A stretch of DNA of 64,000 bases from Streptomyces lasiicapitis (lineage in GTDB: Bacteria; Actinomycetota; Actinomycetes; Streptomycetales; Streptomycetaceae): contig NZ_BMNG01000019.1 in assembly GCF_014646335.1 (NCBI RefSeq), forward strand, positions 124,001 to 188,000. Direction: 5' to 3'. A program made the translations under genes and the position numbers. The notes under the pieces were generated by a model, which was not told the DNA's origin, did no database searches, and worked only from the letters and a program-made list of their open reading frames with translations. The first letter of the stretch is position 1; each line of letters opens with the position of its first letter. Shown here in pieces: positions 1 to 8,347 of this stretch.

Positions 1-1417
1 CGTGCTTGATGCGCGTGTAGTCGTCGAACCCGTACGCCGAGAGGTCCTTGCCGTAGCCGGACTTCTTGAAGCCGCCGTGCGGCATCTCCGCGACCAGCGG
101 GATGTGGGTGTTGATCCAGACGCAGCCGAAGTCGAGACTCTTGGACATGCGCATGGCACGCGCGTGGTCCTTGGTCCACACGGACGACGCGAGGGCGTAC
201 TCGACCCCGTTCGCCCACTCCAGCGCCTGCGCCTCGTCGGCGAAGGACTGGACGGTGATGACCGGTCCGAACACCTCGTTCTGGATGATCTCGTCGTCCT
301 GCTTCAACCCCGACACCACGGTCGGGGCGTAGAAGTACCCCTTCTCGCCGACCTGCCGGCCGCCCGCCTCGACCTTGGCGTGCGCGGGCAGCCGGTCGAT
401 GAAGCCGGTGACCTGCTTCAGCTGGTTGGCGTTGTTGAGGGGGCCGTAGAGCACGTCCTCGTCGTCCGGCCGGCCGGTCTTCGTGTCGGCGGCGGCCTTG
501 GCGAGGGCGGTCACGAACTCGTCGTGGATGGACTCGTGCACGAGCACGCGCGTGGCGGCCGTACAGTCCTGGCCCGCGTTGAAGAAGCCCGCGACCGAGA
601 TGTCCTCGACGGCCTTGGCGATGTCGGTGTCCTCGAAGACCACGACCGGCGCCTTGCCGCCGAGCTCCAGGTGGACCCGCTTGAGGTCCTTGGACGCGGA
701 CTCGGCGACCTGCATGCCGGCGCGCACGGAGCCGGTGATGGAGGCCATCGCGGGCGTCTTGTGCTCGACCATGGCGCGGCCCGTGTCACGGTCGCCGCAG
801 ATGACGTTGAAGACGCCCGCGGGCACGATGGAACCGATGATCTCGGCCATCAGGACCGTCGAGGCGGGGGTCGTGTCGGACGGCTTCAGGACGACCGTGT
901 TGCCCGCGGCGAGCGCCGGGGCGAACTTCCATACGCCCATCATCATCGGGTAGTTCCACGGCGCGACCTGCGCGCAGACGCCGATGGGCTCGCGCCGGAT
1001 GATGGAGGTCAGACCCTCCATGTACTCACCGGCGGCGCGTCCTTCGAGCATCCGGGCCGCGCCCGCGAAGAAGCGGATCTGGTCGACCATGGGCGGGATC
1101 TCCTCGGACCGCGTGAGTCCGATCGGCTTGCCCGTGTTCTCGACCTCGGCCGCGATGAGCTCCTCGGCGCGCTCCTCGAAGGCGTCGGCGATCTTGAGGA
1201 GGTACTTCTGCCGCTCGGCGGGCACCAGGTCGCGCCAGGCCGGGAAGGCGTCGGCCGCGGCCTTCATGGCGGCGTCGACGTCGGCCTGGCCCGAGAGCGG
1301 TGCCACGGCATACGCCTCGCCGGTCGCCGGATTGATCACCTCGGTGGTCCGTCCGTCGGCCGCGTCCCGGAATTCTCCGTCGATGTAGTTGCGCAGACGC
1401 CGCAGCTCAGTGGTCAC
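1..1417 (-). CDS. gamma-aminobutyraldehyde/aldehyde dehydrogenase, 3' end cut by window
   Basis: NAD(P)-dependent aldehyde dehydrogenase, probably oxidising 4-aminobutyraldehyde or a related polyamine-derived aldehyde. Reading the minus strand from GTG at 1417 gives 472 residues. The general-base Glu lies in a LELGGK motif (about residue 251) and the catalytic Cys in FNAGQDC (about residue 285). The reading is still open at position 1, but only a few C-terminal residues should be missing for a family of about 475-480. AGGAGGG lies just upstream of the GTG. It diverges from the Lrp/AsnC gene and sits near a class III aminotransferase, the arrangement expected for putrescine or GABA breakdown. 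Substrate is inferred from context; the ALDH family call is secure. Confidence 0.9.
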   Translation of the reverse strand, partial: MTTELRRLRNYIDGEFRDAADGRTTEVINPATGEAYAVAPLSGQADVDAAMKAAADAFPAWRDLVPAERQKYLLKIADAFEERAEELIAAEVENTGKPIGLTRSEEIPPMVDQIRFFAGAARMLEGRAAGEYMEGLTSIIRREPIGVCAQVAPWNYPMMMGVWKFAPALAAGNTVVLKPSDTTPASTVLMAEIIGSIVPAGVFNVICGDRDTGRAMVEHKTPAMASITGSVRAGMQVAESASKDLKRVHLELGGKAPVVVFEDTDIAKAVEDISVAGFFNAGQDCTAATRVLVHESIHDEFVTALAKAAADTKTGRPDDEDVLYGPLNNANQLKQVTGFIDRLPAHAKVEAGGRQVGEKGYFYAPTVVSGLKQDDEIIQNEVFGPVITVQSFADEAQALEWANGVEYALASSVWTKDHARAMRMSKSLDFGCVWINTHIPLVAEMPHGGFKKSGYGKDLSAYGFDDYTRIKH

Positions 1418-1573
1418 TGCCAAGCCCTCCTGTCCAGTGGATGAGACACCCACCCTAGTCGTTGCACCGACGCTTTCAACATACCCAGCGGCCCAGAACT
1501 ACGAAATCCGCGCAGCAAGACATCGAACGCAACGAAATTCATCGCTGCGGCCTTGCGGAACAGACGAGACGTC

Positions 1574-2083
1574 GTGCACAGTGAAGTCGTGGCAAGTCGT
1601 AGCGCAGACCCCAGCAGCTCCCGAGGCGGGGCGAATCCCTCGGTGGACGCCGTCTCCCTGGCGATCATCGAACAGCTCCAGGAGGACGGCCGCCGTCCGT
1701 ATGCCGCCATCGGCAAGGCCGTCGGCCTCTCCGAAGCAGCCGTGCGGCAGCGGGTGCAGAAGCTGCTCGACCAGGGTGTGATGCAGATTGTCGCCGTCAC
1801 GGACCCGCTCACCGTGGGCTTCCGCCGACAGGCGATGGTCGGGATCGACGTCGAGGGTGACGTGGACCCGGTCGCGGACGCCGTGGCCGCCATGCCGGAG
1901 GCGGAGTACGTGGTGATGACCGCGGGCTCGCACGACCTCCTGGTGGAGATCGTCTGCGAGGACGACGACCACCTGCTCGAAGTCATCAACAAACGGATCC
2001 GCGCGCTCCCCGGCGTGCGCTCCACCGAGAGCTTCGTCTACCTCAAGCTCAAGAAGCAGACCTACATGTGGGGAACCCGATAG
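1574..2083 (+). CDS. Lrp/AsnC-family transcriptional regulator
   Basis: Feast/famine regulator of 169 residues. An N-terminal winged helix-turn-helix (about residues 35-68, with YAAIGKAVGLSEAAVRQRVQ) is followed by the alpha/beta RAM effector-binding domain (about 85-160). I chose GTG at 1574, which begins V-H-S-E; an earlier in-frame codon at 1553 adds only seven atypical residues. The aminotransferase begins two bases after its stop, so the two are probably co-transcribed, while the aldehyde dehydrogenase diverges. The family usually autoregulates and controls adjacent amino-acid or polyamine genes, so the 156-bp divergent gap probably holds its operators. The ligand is not evident. Confidence 0.9.
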   Translation: MHSEVVASRSADPSSSRGGANPSVDAVSLAIIEQLQEDGRRPYAAIGKAVGLSEAAVRQRVQKLLDQGVMQIVAVTDPLTVGFRRQAMVGIDVEGDVDPVADAVAAMPEAEYVVMTAGSHDLLVEIVCEDDDHLLEVINKRIRALPGVRSTESFVYLKLKKQTYMWGTR

Positions 2084-2085
2084 CC

Positions 2086-3450
2086 GTGAGCACCAAGGAC
2101 CTCAGCCGAACCGCGTACGACCACCTGTGGATGCACTTCACCCGCATGTCGGCGTACGAGAACGCGCCCGTTCCCACCATCGTGCGTGGCGAAGGGACCT
2201 ACATCTACGACGACAAGGGCAAGAAGTACCTCGACGGCCTCGCGGGCCTGTTCGTGGTCCAGGCAGGACACGGCCGCCGGGAGCTCGCCGAGGTCGCCGC
2301 CAAGCAGGCCGCCGATCTCGCCTTCTTCCCCATCTGGTCGTACGCCCACCCCAAGGCCGTGGAACTGGCGGAGCGCCTCGCGCAGTACGCGCCGGGCGAT
2401 CTGAACAAGGTCTTCTTCACCACCGGCGGCGGCGAGGCCGTCGAGACCGCCTGGAAGCTGGCGAAGCAGTACCACAAGCTCACCGGCAACCACACGAAGT
2501 ACAAGGTCATCTCGCGCGCGGTCGCCTACCACGGCACCCCGCAGGGCGCCCTGTCCATCACCGGCCTGCCGGCCCTCAAGGCCCCCTTCGAGCCGCTGGT
2601 CCCCGGCGCCCACAAGGTGCCGAACACCAACATCTACCGCGCCCCGATCCACGGCGACGACCCCGAGGCCTTCGGCCGCTGGGCCGCCGACCAGATCGAG
2701 CAGGAGATCCTCTTCGAGGGCCCCGAGACGGTCGCCGCGGTCTTCCTGGAGCCGGTGCAGAACGCGGGCGGCTGCTTCCCGCCGCCGCCCGGGTACTTCC
2801 AGCGGGTCCGCGAGATCTGCGACAAGTACGGCGTGCTGCTCGTCTCCGACGAGGTCATCTGCGCCTTCGGCCGCCTCGGCACGATGTTCGCCTGCGACAA
2901 GTTCGGCTACGTCCCCGACATCATCACCTGCGCCAAGGGCATGACCTCGGGCTACTCCCCGATCGGCGCCGCGATCATCTCGGACCGCATCGCCGAGCCG
3001 TTCTACAAGGGCGACAACACCTTCCTGCACGGCTACACCTTCGGCGGCCACCCCGTCTCCGCCGCCGTCGGCCTCGCCAACCTCGACCTGTTCGAGCGCG
3101 AGGGCCTCAACCAGCACGTGCTCGACAACGAGTCCGCGTTCCTGACGACCCTGCAGAAGCTGCACGACCTGCCGATCGTCGGCGACGTCCGCGGCAACGG
3201 CTTCTTCTACGGCATCGAGCTCGTCAAGGACAAGGCCACCAAGGAGTCCTTCACGGACGAGGAGTCGGAGCGCGTGCTCTACGGCTTCGTCTCCAAGAAG
3301 CTCTTCGAGTACGGCCTGTACTGCCGCGCCGACGACCGCGGTGACCCGGTCATCCAGCTGTCGCCGCCGCTGATCGCCGACCAGTCGACGTTCGACGAGA
3401 TCGAGGGCATCGTCCGGCAGGTGCTCACGGAGGCCTGGAGCAAGATCTAA
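2086..3450 (+). CDS. class III (PLP-dependent) aminotransferase, polyamine/GABA type
   Basis: Aminotransferase of 454 residues from GTG at 2086, which starts just after the regulator stop. An in-frame ATG at 2068 would overlap the regulator and is less likely. Class III landmarks are present: GGGEAVETAWKLA for cofactor phosphate contact, SDEV with the cofactor-contacting Asp (about 255), and the Schiff-base Lys in CAKGMTSGY (about 284). The family moves an amino group from putrescine, GABA or another omega-amine to pyruvate or 2-oxoglutarate. The neighbouring aldehyde dehydrogenase would oxidise the product. A very strong hairpin follows the stop. Substrate is inferred. Confidence 0.9.
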   Translation: MSTKDLSRTAYDHLWMHFTRMSAYENAPVPTIVRGEGTYIYDDKGKKYLDGLAGLFVVQAGHGRRELAEVAAKQAADLAFFPIWSYAHPKAVELAERLAQYAPGDLNKVFFTTGGGEAVETAWKLAKQYHKLTGNHTKYKVISRAVAYHGTPQGALSITGLPALKAPFEPLVPGAHKVPNTNIYRAPIHGDDPEAFGRWAADQIEQEILFEGPETVAAVFLEPVQNAGGCFPPPPGYFQRVREICDKYGVLLVSDEVICAFGRLGTMFACDKFGYVPDIITCAKGMTSGYSPIGAAIISDRIAEPFYKGDNTFLHGYTFGGHPVSAAVGLANLDLFEREGLNQHVLDNESAFLTTLQKLHDLPIVGDVRGNGFFYGIELVKDKATKESFTDEESERVLYGFVSKKLFEYGLYCRADDRGDPVIQLSPPLIADQSTFDEIEGIVRQVLTEAWSKI

Positions 3451-3474
3451 TACCCCCGCACGAGCGCCGTAACC

Positions 3475-3517
3475 GGCCCGGGTGCGCCCATCCGAGTGGG
3501 ATGGGCGCACCCGGGCC
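3475..3517 (+). terminator. 19-bp hairpin terminator after the aminotransferase
   Basis: The arms 3475-3493 and 3499-3517 are perfect reverse complements (19 bp) with a five-base loop. There is no T tract, as is usual in Streptomyces. It starts 25 bases after the aminotransferase stop and closes the regulator-aminotransferase transcript. Confidence 0.9.
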
Positions 3518-3630
3518 GCGTCCTTGTCCGGCGCCCGGCGCCGAATCCTTAGCGTGCCCAGTGACCGATCGGCCCAGCCTTCGTTCCCCCGTACGGGGGA
3601 GGCAATCTGATCTGAACCGAGGTGTACGCC

Positions 3631-4521
3631 ATGGTGGCCCCGCCGGACAACGACGTGCTGTGGGCACGAGCCCTGCACGTCACGCTCAACGGCTCCCCCG
3701 CACTCACCGGTGTCTCGCTCGGTGTCCGCGAACGCGAGATCCTCGCCGTCGGCGGCCCGCGCGGCAGCGGCAAGACGACGCTGCTGCGCTGTCTGTCGGG
3801 CCAGCTCCTGCCCCACCAGGGCGAGGTGTGGTTCAACTCCACGCCCGTGCACACCATGGGCCCGCTGGTCCGCGAGCGCCTGCGCCGCGACCGCTTCGGC
3901 TGGATCGACCCCCAGCCCCGTCTGGTGCCCGAGCTGAACGCCTGGGAGAACGCCGCGCTCGGCCTGATGCTGCGCGGCGGCGCCCGCCGCCTCGCCCGCG
4001 TCGCCGCCCACGAGTGGCTGGAGCGCCTCGACATCGGCGACTGCGCCCGCAAGCGGCCGCACGCCCTCACCCAGTCCGAGCGCCAGCGCGTCTCCATCGC
4101 CCGCGCCCTGGCCTGCACGCCGTCCGTGCTCTTCGCCGACGAGCCCACCGCGCCGCTGCACCGCGCCGACCGCGCCCACGTCCTTCGTACGCTGACGACG
4201 GCGGCCCGCTCGCACGGCATCACCGTCGTCCTCGCCACCCACGACGCGGAGGTCGCCACGCTCGCCGACCGCACGGTGACGCTGCTCGACGGGCGGCGGG
4301 TGCATACGGTGCATCTGCCGGGGGACGATCTGGTGCGCGCTGGGGTGGGTGGGGGTGCTGGGGCTTCCGCTTCCGGGAAGTCCGGTGGGTCCGGAGGCTC
4401 AGGGGGCGCGGGAGGCTCAGGCGGGCCGGACGGTTCCGGCGGCCCCAACAGCCCTGCCGGCCCCGCCGCCTCCGACGGCTCCGACACGGAAGGCCGGGCC
4501 GCGTGCTCGCTCTCCGTCTAG
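3631..4521 (+). CDS. ABC transporter ATP-binding protein with atypical signature and Gly-rich tail
   Basis: ATPase subunit of 296 residues; ATG at 3631 is preferred because GAGG sits about nine bases upstream. Walker A is GPRGSGKTT (about 42-50), Walker B with the catalytic Glu is SVLFADEP (about 165-172), and the switch His is in ATHD (about 202-205). The signature is degenerate: LTQSERQR (about 147-154) replaces the usual LSGGQxQR. The last 55 residues are a Gly/Ser/Pro-rich low-complexity tail. The domain resembles the LolD/FtsE/MacB group, which works with FtsX-like permeases, and the next gene overlaps it by 19 bases. Substrate unknown. Confidence 0.88.
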   Translation: MVAPPDNDVLWARALHVTLNGSPALTGVSLGVREREILAVGGPRGSGKTTLLRCLSGQLLPHQGEVWFNSTPVHTMGPLVRERLRRDRFGWIDPQPRLVPELNAWENAALGLMLRGGARRLARVAAHEWLERLDIGDCARKRPHALTQSERQRVSIARALACTPSVLFADEPTAPLHRADRAHVLRTLTTAARSHGITVVLATHDAEVATLADRTVTLLDGRRVHTVHLPGDDLVRAGVGGGAGASASGKSGGSGGSGGAGGSGGPDGSGGPNSPAGPAASDGSDTEGRAACSLSV

Positions 4522-5681
4522 CCCGCGGCTCCCACCCCCTGGTCCAGTTGCGCAGGCTCCTGGTCGCCGCCGCCGCGGCCGGCACCGGCTTCCTGCTGCT
4601 CTGCACCCTGGGGTACGCGATGAGCCACCCGGCGTCCACCGGCTCCGTGCTCCGCCTCGCCTGGTGCGCCGCCCCGATCGCCGCCACCGTCCACTTCGCG
4701 GTCGCCGTGGCCCGCACCGACCCCGGCACCAAGCCGCGCCCCGGCCTCGCGGCCATCGGGCTCGGTCCCGGTCAGCTCATGGTGATCACCGCCATGACCA
4801 CGGCCGTGGCCTGCACGCTCGGCTCCATGGTGGCGCTGCTGTTCTTCCTGCACCTGCGCGGCGACCTGTCGGGCCTGCCGTTCGACGGCGCGGCGGCCGA
4901 ACTGCTCGCCGCGGACCGGCCGTTGCCGCTCGCCGCCGCCCTGACACTGCTCGCGCTCGTGCCGCTCGCCGCGTCCGTGGCCAGCGCCGTCGTGCTGCGC
5001 CCGCGCCCCGCCAAGCCGGGCACCGTGCCCGAGCCCGAGGACCCCGCGCCACCGGCCGCCGCGCCGGGCGGCCTGCCCTGGGGCGTCGCGCTGATCGCGG
5101 CCGGGCTCGCCGCCGAGACGTACGCGAGCGGATTCGCCGACGGATCGGACGGCTCGGGCCCGCGCATGCCCGGCGGACTCGCGGGCAGCCCCGTCGGCGC
5201 CCTGGCCGGCTGGGGCCTCACCGCCCTCGGCCTCGCCCTCGCCGGGCCCGCGCTCACCCACCTGTGCGGACGGCTGCTCCAGGCGGTCCGGCCGGGCGCG
5301 CTGCGGCTGCTCGCCGGGCGCGTGCTCCAGCAGGAGGCGCGGCGGATCGGGCGGCCGCTCGGTGTGGTGTGCGCGGTGGCGTCGGGCGCGTACGCGGCGG
5401 GGGCGCTGTACGCCGACGCGGTGGGCAGCCGCTCGGAGATCGGGCCGCTCACCACGCTCGGCGCGCTGCTCGTCGCGGGCTGCGCCCTCCTGACGCTGAC
5501 CACGGCCGCCGTCGAGGCCAAGCACGCGCGCGCCGACACGACGGCCGCGCTGCTGCGGCTCGGGGCACCGGCCGCGCTGCTGCGGGGCTGTGTGGCGCTG
5601 CGGGCCGGGGCGCTGTTCGCGGTGTTCGGTCCGGTGACGTGGCTGGTGGCGGAGCTGTCGACGATGCCGTTGGTGCGCTGA
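4503..5681 (+). CDS. ABC transporter permease, FtsX/MacB-like
   Basis: Integral membrane partner of the preceding ATPase, 392 residues from GTG at 4503 inside the end of the ATPase gene, so translation is probably coupled. Several hydrophobic segments are visible: near residues 18-40, 45-65, 85-110 and 135-165, one after a Pro/Glu linker (about 195-210), and a final cluster from about 285 onward. The family takes part in lipoprotein release or small-molecule export. No substrate motif is seen. The reading frame stays open far upstream, which is an effect of GC content, not evidence of a longer protein. Confidence 0.8.
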   Translation: MLALRLARGSHPLVQLRRLLVAAAAAGTGFLLLCTLGYAMSHPASTGSVLRLAWCAAPIAATVHFAVAVARTDPGTKPRPGLAAIGLGPGQLMVITAMTTAVACTLGSMVALLFFLHLRGDLSGLPFDGAAAELLAADRPLPLAAALTLLALVPLAASVASAVVLRPRPAKPGTVPEPEDPAPPAAAPGGLPWGVALIAAGLAAETYASGFADGSDGSGPRMPGGLAGSPVGALAGWGLTALGLALAGPALTHLCGRLLQAVRPGALRLLAGRVLQQEARRIGRPLGVVCAVASGAYAAGALYADAVGSRSEIGPLTTLGALLVAGCALLTLTTAAVEAKHARADTTAALLRLGAPAALLRGCVALRAGALFAVFGPVTWLVAELSTMPLVR

Positions 5682-5798
5682 GAACTCGTACGAGAAAATT
5701 CCGCGGCGGCCGATGAGTTCCGGGCCGAGGGGTCGTCTAATCCTCCGTAAGACGCACACACGCGCTTACGCGAGGCACACACCCCACGGGAGACGCAC

Positions 5799-6203
5799 AT
5801 GTACCAGCAGATGATCTTCGTGAACCTGGCCGTGAACGACGTCGAGGCCTCGAAGAAGTTCTTCACCGCGCTCGGCTACTCGCTCAACCCGCAGTTCTCC
5901 ACGGACGACACCGCCTGCGTCAAGATCAGCGACACGATCGTCGCGATGATGCTGAGCAAGTCGCACTACAAGGAGTTCACGACCAAGGAGATCGCGGACC
6001 CCACGAAGACCAGCGAGGTGCTCCTCTGTCTGAGCGCCGAGAGCCGCGACGCGGTCGACGGGCTCGTCGACAAGGCGCTGGCGGCGGGCGGCACGGCCGG
6101 CAAGACCCAGGACTACGGCTTCATGTACGGCCGCTCCTTCGACGACCTGGACGGCCACACCTGGGAGGTCATGTGGATGGACGAGTCGCAGGTCGAGGGC
6201 TGA
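5799..6203 (+). CDS. VOC-family (glyoxalase/extradiol dioxygenase fold) protein
   Basis: Small protein of 134 residues with the vicinal-oxygen-chelate fold: it opens MYQQMIFVNLAVNDVEAS and has a late motif with GRSFDDLDGHTWEVMWMD. The ATG at 5799 has GGGAG about six bases upstream. Members include glyoxalases and antibiotic-binding proteins; the metal and substrate of this one cannot be told. The final segment keeps the DxDGHxWE pattern that usually supplies a metal-binding Glu. It stands alone, with a CTCGTACGAG palindrome at 5686-5695 in the gap before it. Confidence 0.85.
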   Translation: MYQQMIFVNLAVNDVEASKKFFTALGYSLNPQFSTDDTACVKISDTIVAMMLSKSHYKEFTTKEIADPTKTSEVLLCLSAESRDAVDGLVDKALAAGGTAGKTQDYGFMYGRSFDDLDGHTWEVMWMDESQVEG

Positions 6204-6262
6204 GCGGGAGCCACGTCCCGGCCGGGCGGGACCCGCGTCCCAGGGGTGCATAGCATGGGCGG

Positions 6263-7393
6263 ATGCTGCCCTCCGAAGCATCCGCCCGTCACCCCGGCGA
6301 CCGCGAGATCGAGACGCTCGCCGAGTTCGACGAGGTCATGGCGGTACGCGGCTCGCTCGCCGGATTCCGCGTCCAGGCCGTCGACTTGACGGACCGTACG
6401 TCCGCGCTGCTCACCGCGGACACCACGGGCGCCGTGTTCCTCGGCTGCCCGATGACGGAGGACGCCGCCGCCCGCGTCCGTGCCGGTGGCGCGCTGGTCT
6501 TCCCACCCGTCCCTGGCCTGCCGTTCGACCCCTACCGCGCGCTCCTGTACACGCCCGGCGACCTGTTCGCGGGGCTCGACGACGGCGGGTACGAGGCGAC
6601 GCCGGACGCCCGCGCCTACGCGTGGTTCCAGCAGACCAAGGCCGACGGCGACGTCTTCGCGTCGATGCTGCGCGCCGTGCACGACGACTCCATCTCCGAC
6701 GCGCTCGACGAACTCCTCGTCGGGGCGCGGGTGGTGGGCGTCATGGGCGGCCACGCGATGGCGCGGGGCACGGAGGAGTACGCGGGTGCGGCGCGGCTCG
6801 GCCGGCAGCTCGCGCGGGCCGGGTTCACGGTGGCGACCGGGGGCGGTCCGGGAGCCATGGAGGCGGCGAACCTCGGGGCGTACGCGGCCGTGTACGACGA
6901 CGCGATGCTGGACGAGGCCCTGGTGATCCTCGCCAAGGCGCCCTCGTTCACGCCGTCGGTGACGGAGTGGGCGCGGGCCGCGTTCGCGGTGCGCGAGCTG
7001 TGGCCGTCCGGCGGTCCTTCGGTCGGCATCCCCACGTGGTTCTACGGCCACGAGCCGCCGAACGCGTTCGCCGCGCACCTGGCCAAGTACTTCGCCAACG
7101 CCACCCGCGAGGACGGGCTGCTCGCCCGGTCCAACGCGGGCGTCGTCTTCCTCCCGGGCGCCGCGGGCACCGTCCAGGAGATCTTCGACAACGCGACCCC
7201 CAACTACTACGAGTCCCGCGGCACCCCCACCCCCATGGTCCTGGTCAACGCCCACCACTGGACCCACCATCTCCCGGCGTGGCCCCTCCTCCAGTCCCTC
7301 TCGGCGAACCGCCCGATGGGCTCACGGATCGCTTTGGTGGACGACGTGAGCGAGGCAGCAACAAAGCTGACCGAGCTGGGGGGTACTGCTTAG
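6263..7393 (+). CDS. LOG-family (lysine decarboxylase-like) nucleotide-binding protein
   Basis: Protein of 376 residues with a Rossmann-type core. GVMGGHAMARG is near 153-163, the phosphate-binding TGGGPGAMEAAN near 194-205, and PGAAGTVQEIFDN near 297-309, matching the GGGxGTxxE-type motif of the LOG/cytokinin-activating group. It is longer than LOG enzymes proper (about 190-200 residues) because of an N-terminal half of about 140 residues and a C-terminal extension. Members hydrolyse nucleoside 5'-monophosphates to free bases. This long actinobacterial form has no assigned substrate that I know of. It faces the next gene tail to tail. Confidence 0.8.
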   Translation: MLPSEASARHPGDREIETLAEFDEVMAVRGSLAGFRVQAVDLTDRTSALLTADTTGAVFLGCPMTEDAAARVRAGGALVFPPVPGLPFDPYRALLYTPGDLFAGLDDGGYEATPDARAYAWFQQTKADGDVFASMLRAVHDDSISDALDELLVGARVVGVMGGHAMARGTEEYAGAARLGRQLARAGFTVATGGGPGAMEAANLGAYAAVYDDAMLDEALVILAKAPSFTPSVTEWARAAFAVRELWPSGGPSVGIPTWFYGHEPPNAFAAHLAKYFANATREDGLLARSNAGVVFLPGAAGTVQEIFDNATPNYYESRGTPTPMVLVNAHHWTHHLPAWPLLQSLSANRPMGSRIALVDDVSEAATKLTELGGTA

Positions 7394-7400
7394 TCGACCC

Positions 7401-7445
7401 GGCTGTGGGCAGTCGTGCCGCAGGGCGGCACGGGTGGGCACAGCC
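7401..7445. terminator. bidirectional hairpin between convergent genes
   Basis: Two arms of about 21 bases, 7401-7421 and 7425-7445, pair with a few mismatches. The inner eight base pairs (CGTGCCGC/GCGGCACG) and the outer GGCTGTG/CACAGCC are perfect. It lies between two convergent stops and can serve both strands. From memory, very similar hairpins recur between Streptomyces genes. Confidence 0.8.
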
Positions 7446-7476
7446 CCACGCCGACGTGCACCGTCACACCCCACCG

Positions 7477-8277
7477 TCACCCAAACGAAGCCCGCTCCAG
7501 CCAGAACTCCAGCAACTCCCGATCCCCCAGCACCTCAACCCGCCCGGAGTCCAACCCCCGCCGCCGGTAGAACGCCAGCAGCACCTCCGTAAGCGGCCCC
7601 CGAAGCGCGACATCCGCCTTCTCGTGCGCCCGCCGCCACACAACCCCCTCCGGAGCGAGCTCCACCACCCACTCCGCGTCCAACGCCGCCCCGGCGGCCC
7701 CCGCATCCACCGCGTGGAGATGAATGCTCCGCCCGTCCCCCCGCAACTCGTGCGCGTTGTCCGCCAAGTTGGTCCGCTGCACGTACTGCACGATCTCCAG
7801 CCACTCATCGATCGCGTCAGCGGCGACCTCGGGCGCCACCTCGTACGGAACCCCCGCGGCGATCGCCGCGTCGGCCCGGTGCACGGCCACCTCGTGCGTC
7901 ATCCGCCGGGCCCAGAACTCGGCGGTGTGCTCGTCGGTCCACGTCCACACGGCCGTGTCGCCGGAGGCTCCGGCCAGGGCGGCGTCCATCCGCTCCGCCG
8001 TCTCGGCGAGCCACGCGTCGAGCGCGGCGGGATCGTCGTCACCGGGCCCCTGGAAGCCGGGGACGTCCGACTCGGCGACGTGGGCCTCCGCCCGGGTCCG
8101 CACATGCGCCTCGACCCACCGCACCGCGCCCCCGGTGTGCCGGGCGAGCTCCCCGAGGGTCCACTCGGGACAGGTCGGCACGGTCACCGACAGGTCGGCC
8201 CCGGCCAGGGTCTCCCTGAACAGCCCGATCTGTGTGGCGACTTCTTCGCGGTAACGGTCGTATCCAAGTCTCGTCAT
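7477..8277 (-). CDS. maleylpyruvate isomerase family mycothiol-dependent enzyme
   Basis: Protein of 266 residues from ATG at 8277 (M-T-R-L-G-Y-D). The N-terminal DinB/MDMPI-like helical domain has the typical PTCPEWTLGELARHTGG segment, in which the His, with later Glu and His residues such as RRMTHEVAVHRAD, forms a metal site. A C-terminal MDMPI domain follows. Family members use mycothiol, the actinobacterial thiol, as cofactor or co-substrate. The specific reaction is unknown. Downstream it shares a bidirectional hairpin with the LOG-like gene. Confidence 0.85.
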   Translation of the reverse strand: MTRLGYDRYREEVATQIGLFRETLAGADLSVTVPTCPEWTLGELARHTGGAVRWVEAHVRTRAEAHVAESDVPGFQGPGDDDPAALDAWLAETAERMDAALAGASGDTAVWTWTDEHTAEFWARRMTHEVAVHRADAAIAAGVPYEVAPEVAADAIDEWLEIVQYVQRTNLADNAHELRGDGRSIHLHAVDAGAAGAALDAEWVVELAPEGVVWRRAHEKADVALRGPLTEVLLAFYRRRGLDSGRVEVLGDRELLEFWLERASFG

Positions 8278-8347
8278 GGCCGAACCATAAGTCGACGTCC
8301 CGCGCCCCGGCAGCCGGGTTTCCGCCACCGCCGCACAGCGGAACCCC

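Noticed and set aside
2062..4314. A 750-residue minus-strand frame opposite the aminotransferase and ABC ATPase
   Set aside because: Mirror of coding sequence; crosses the strong terminator at 3475-3517.
5686..5695. CTCGTACGAG palindrome before the VOC gene
   Set aside because: Kept only as a note: 10-bp palindromes with CGTACG are frequent in this genome and there is no second element.
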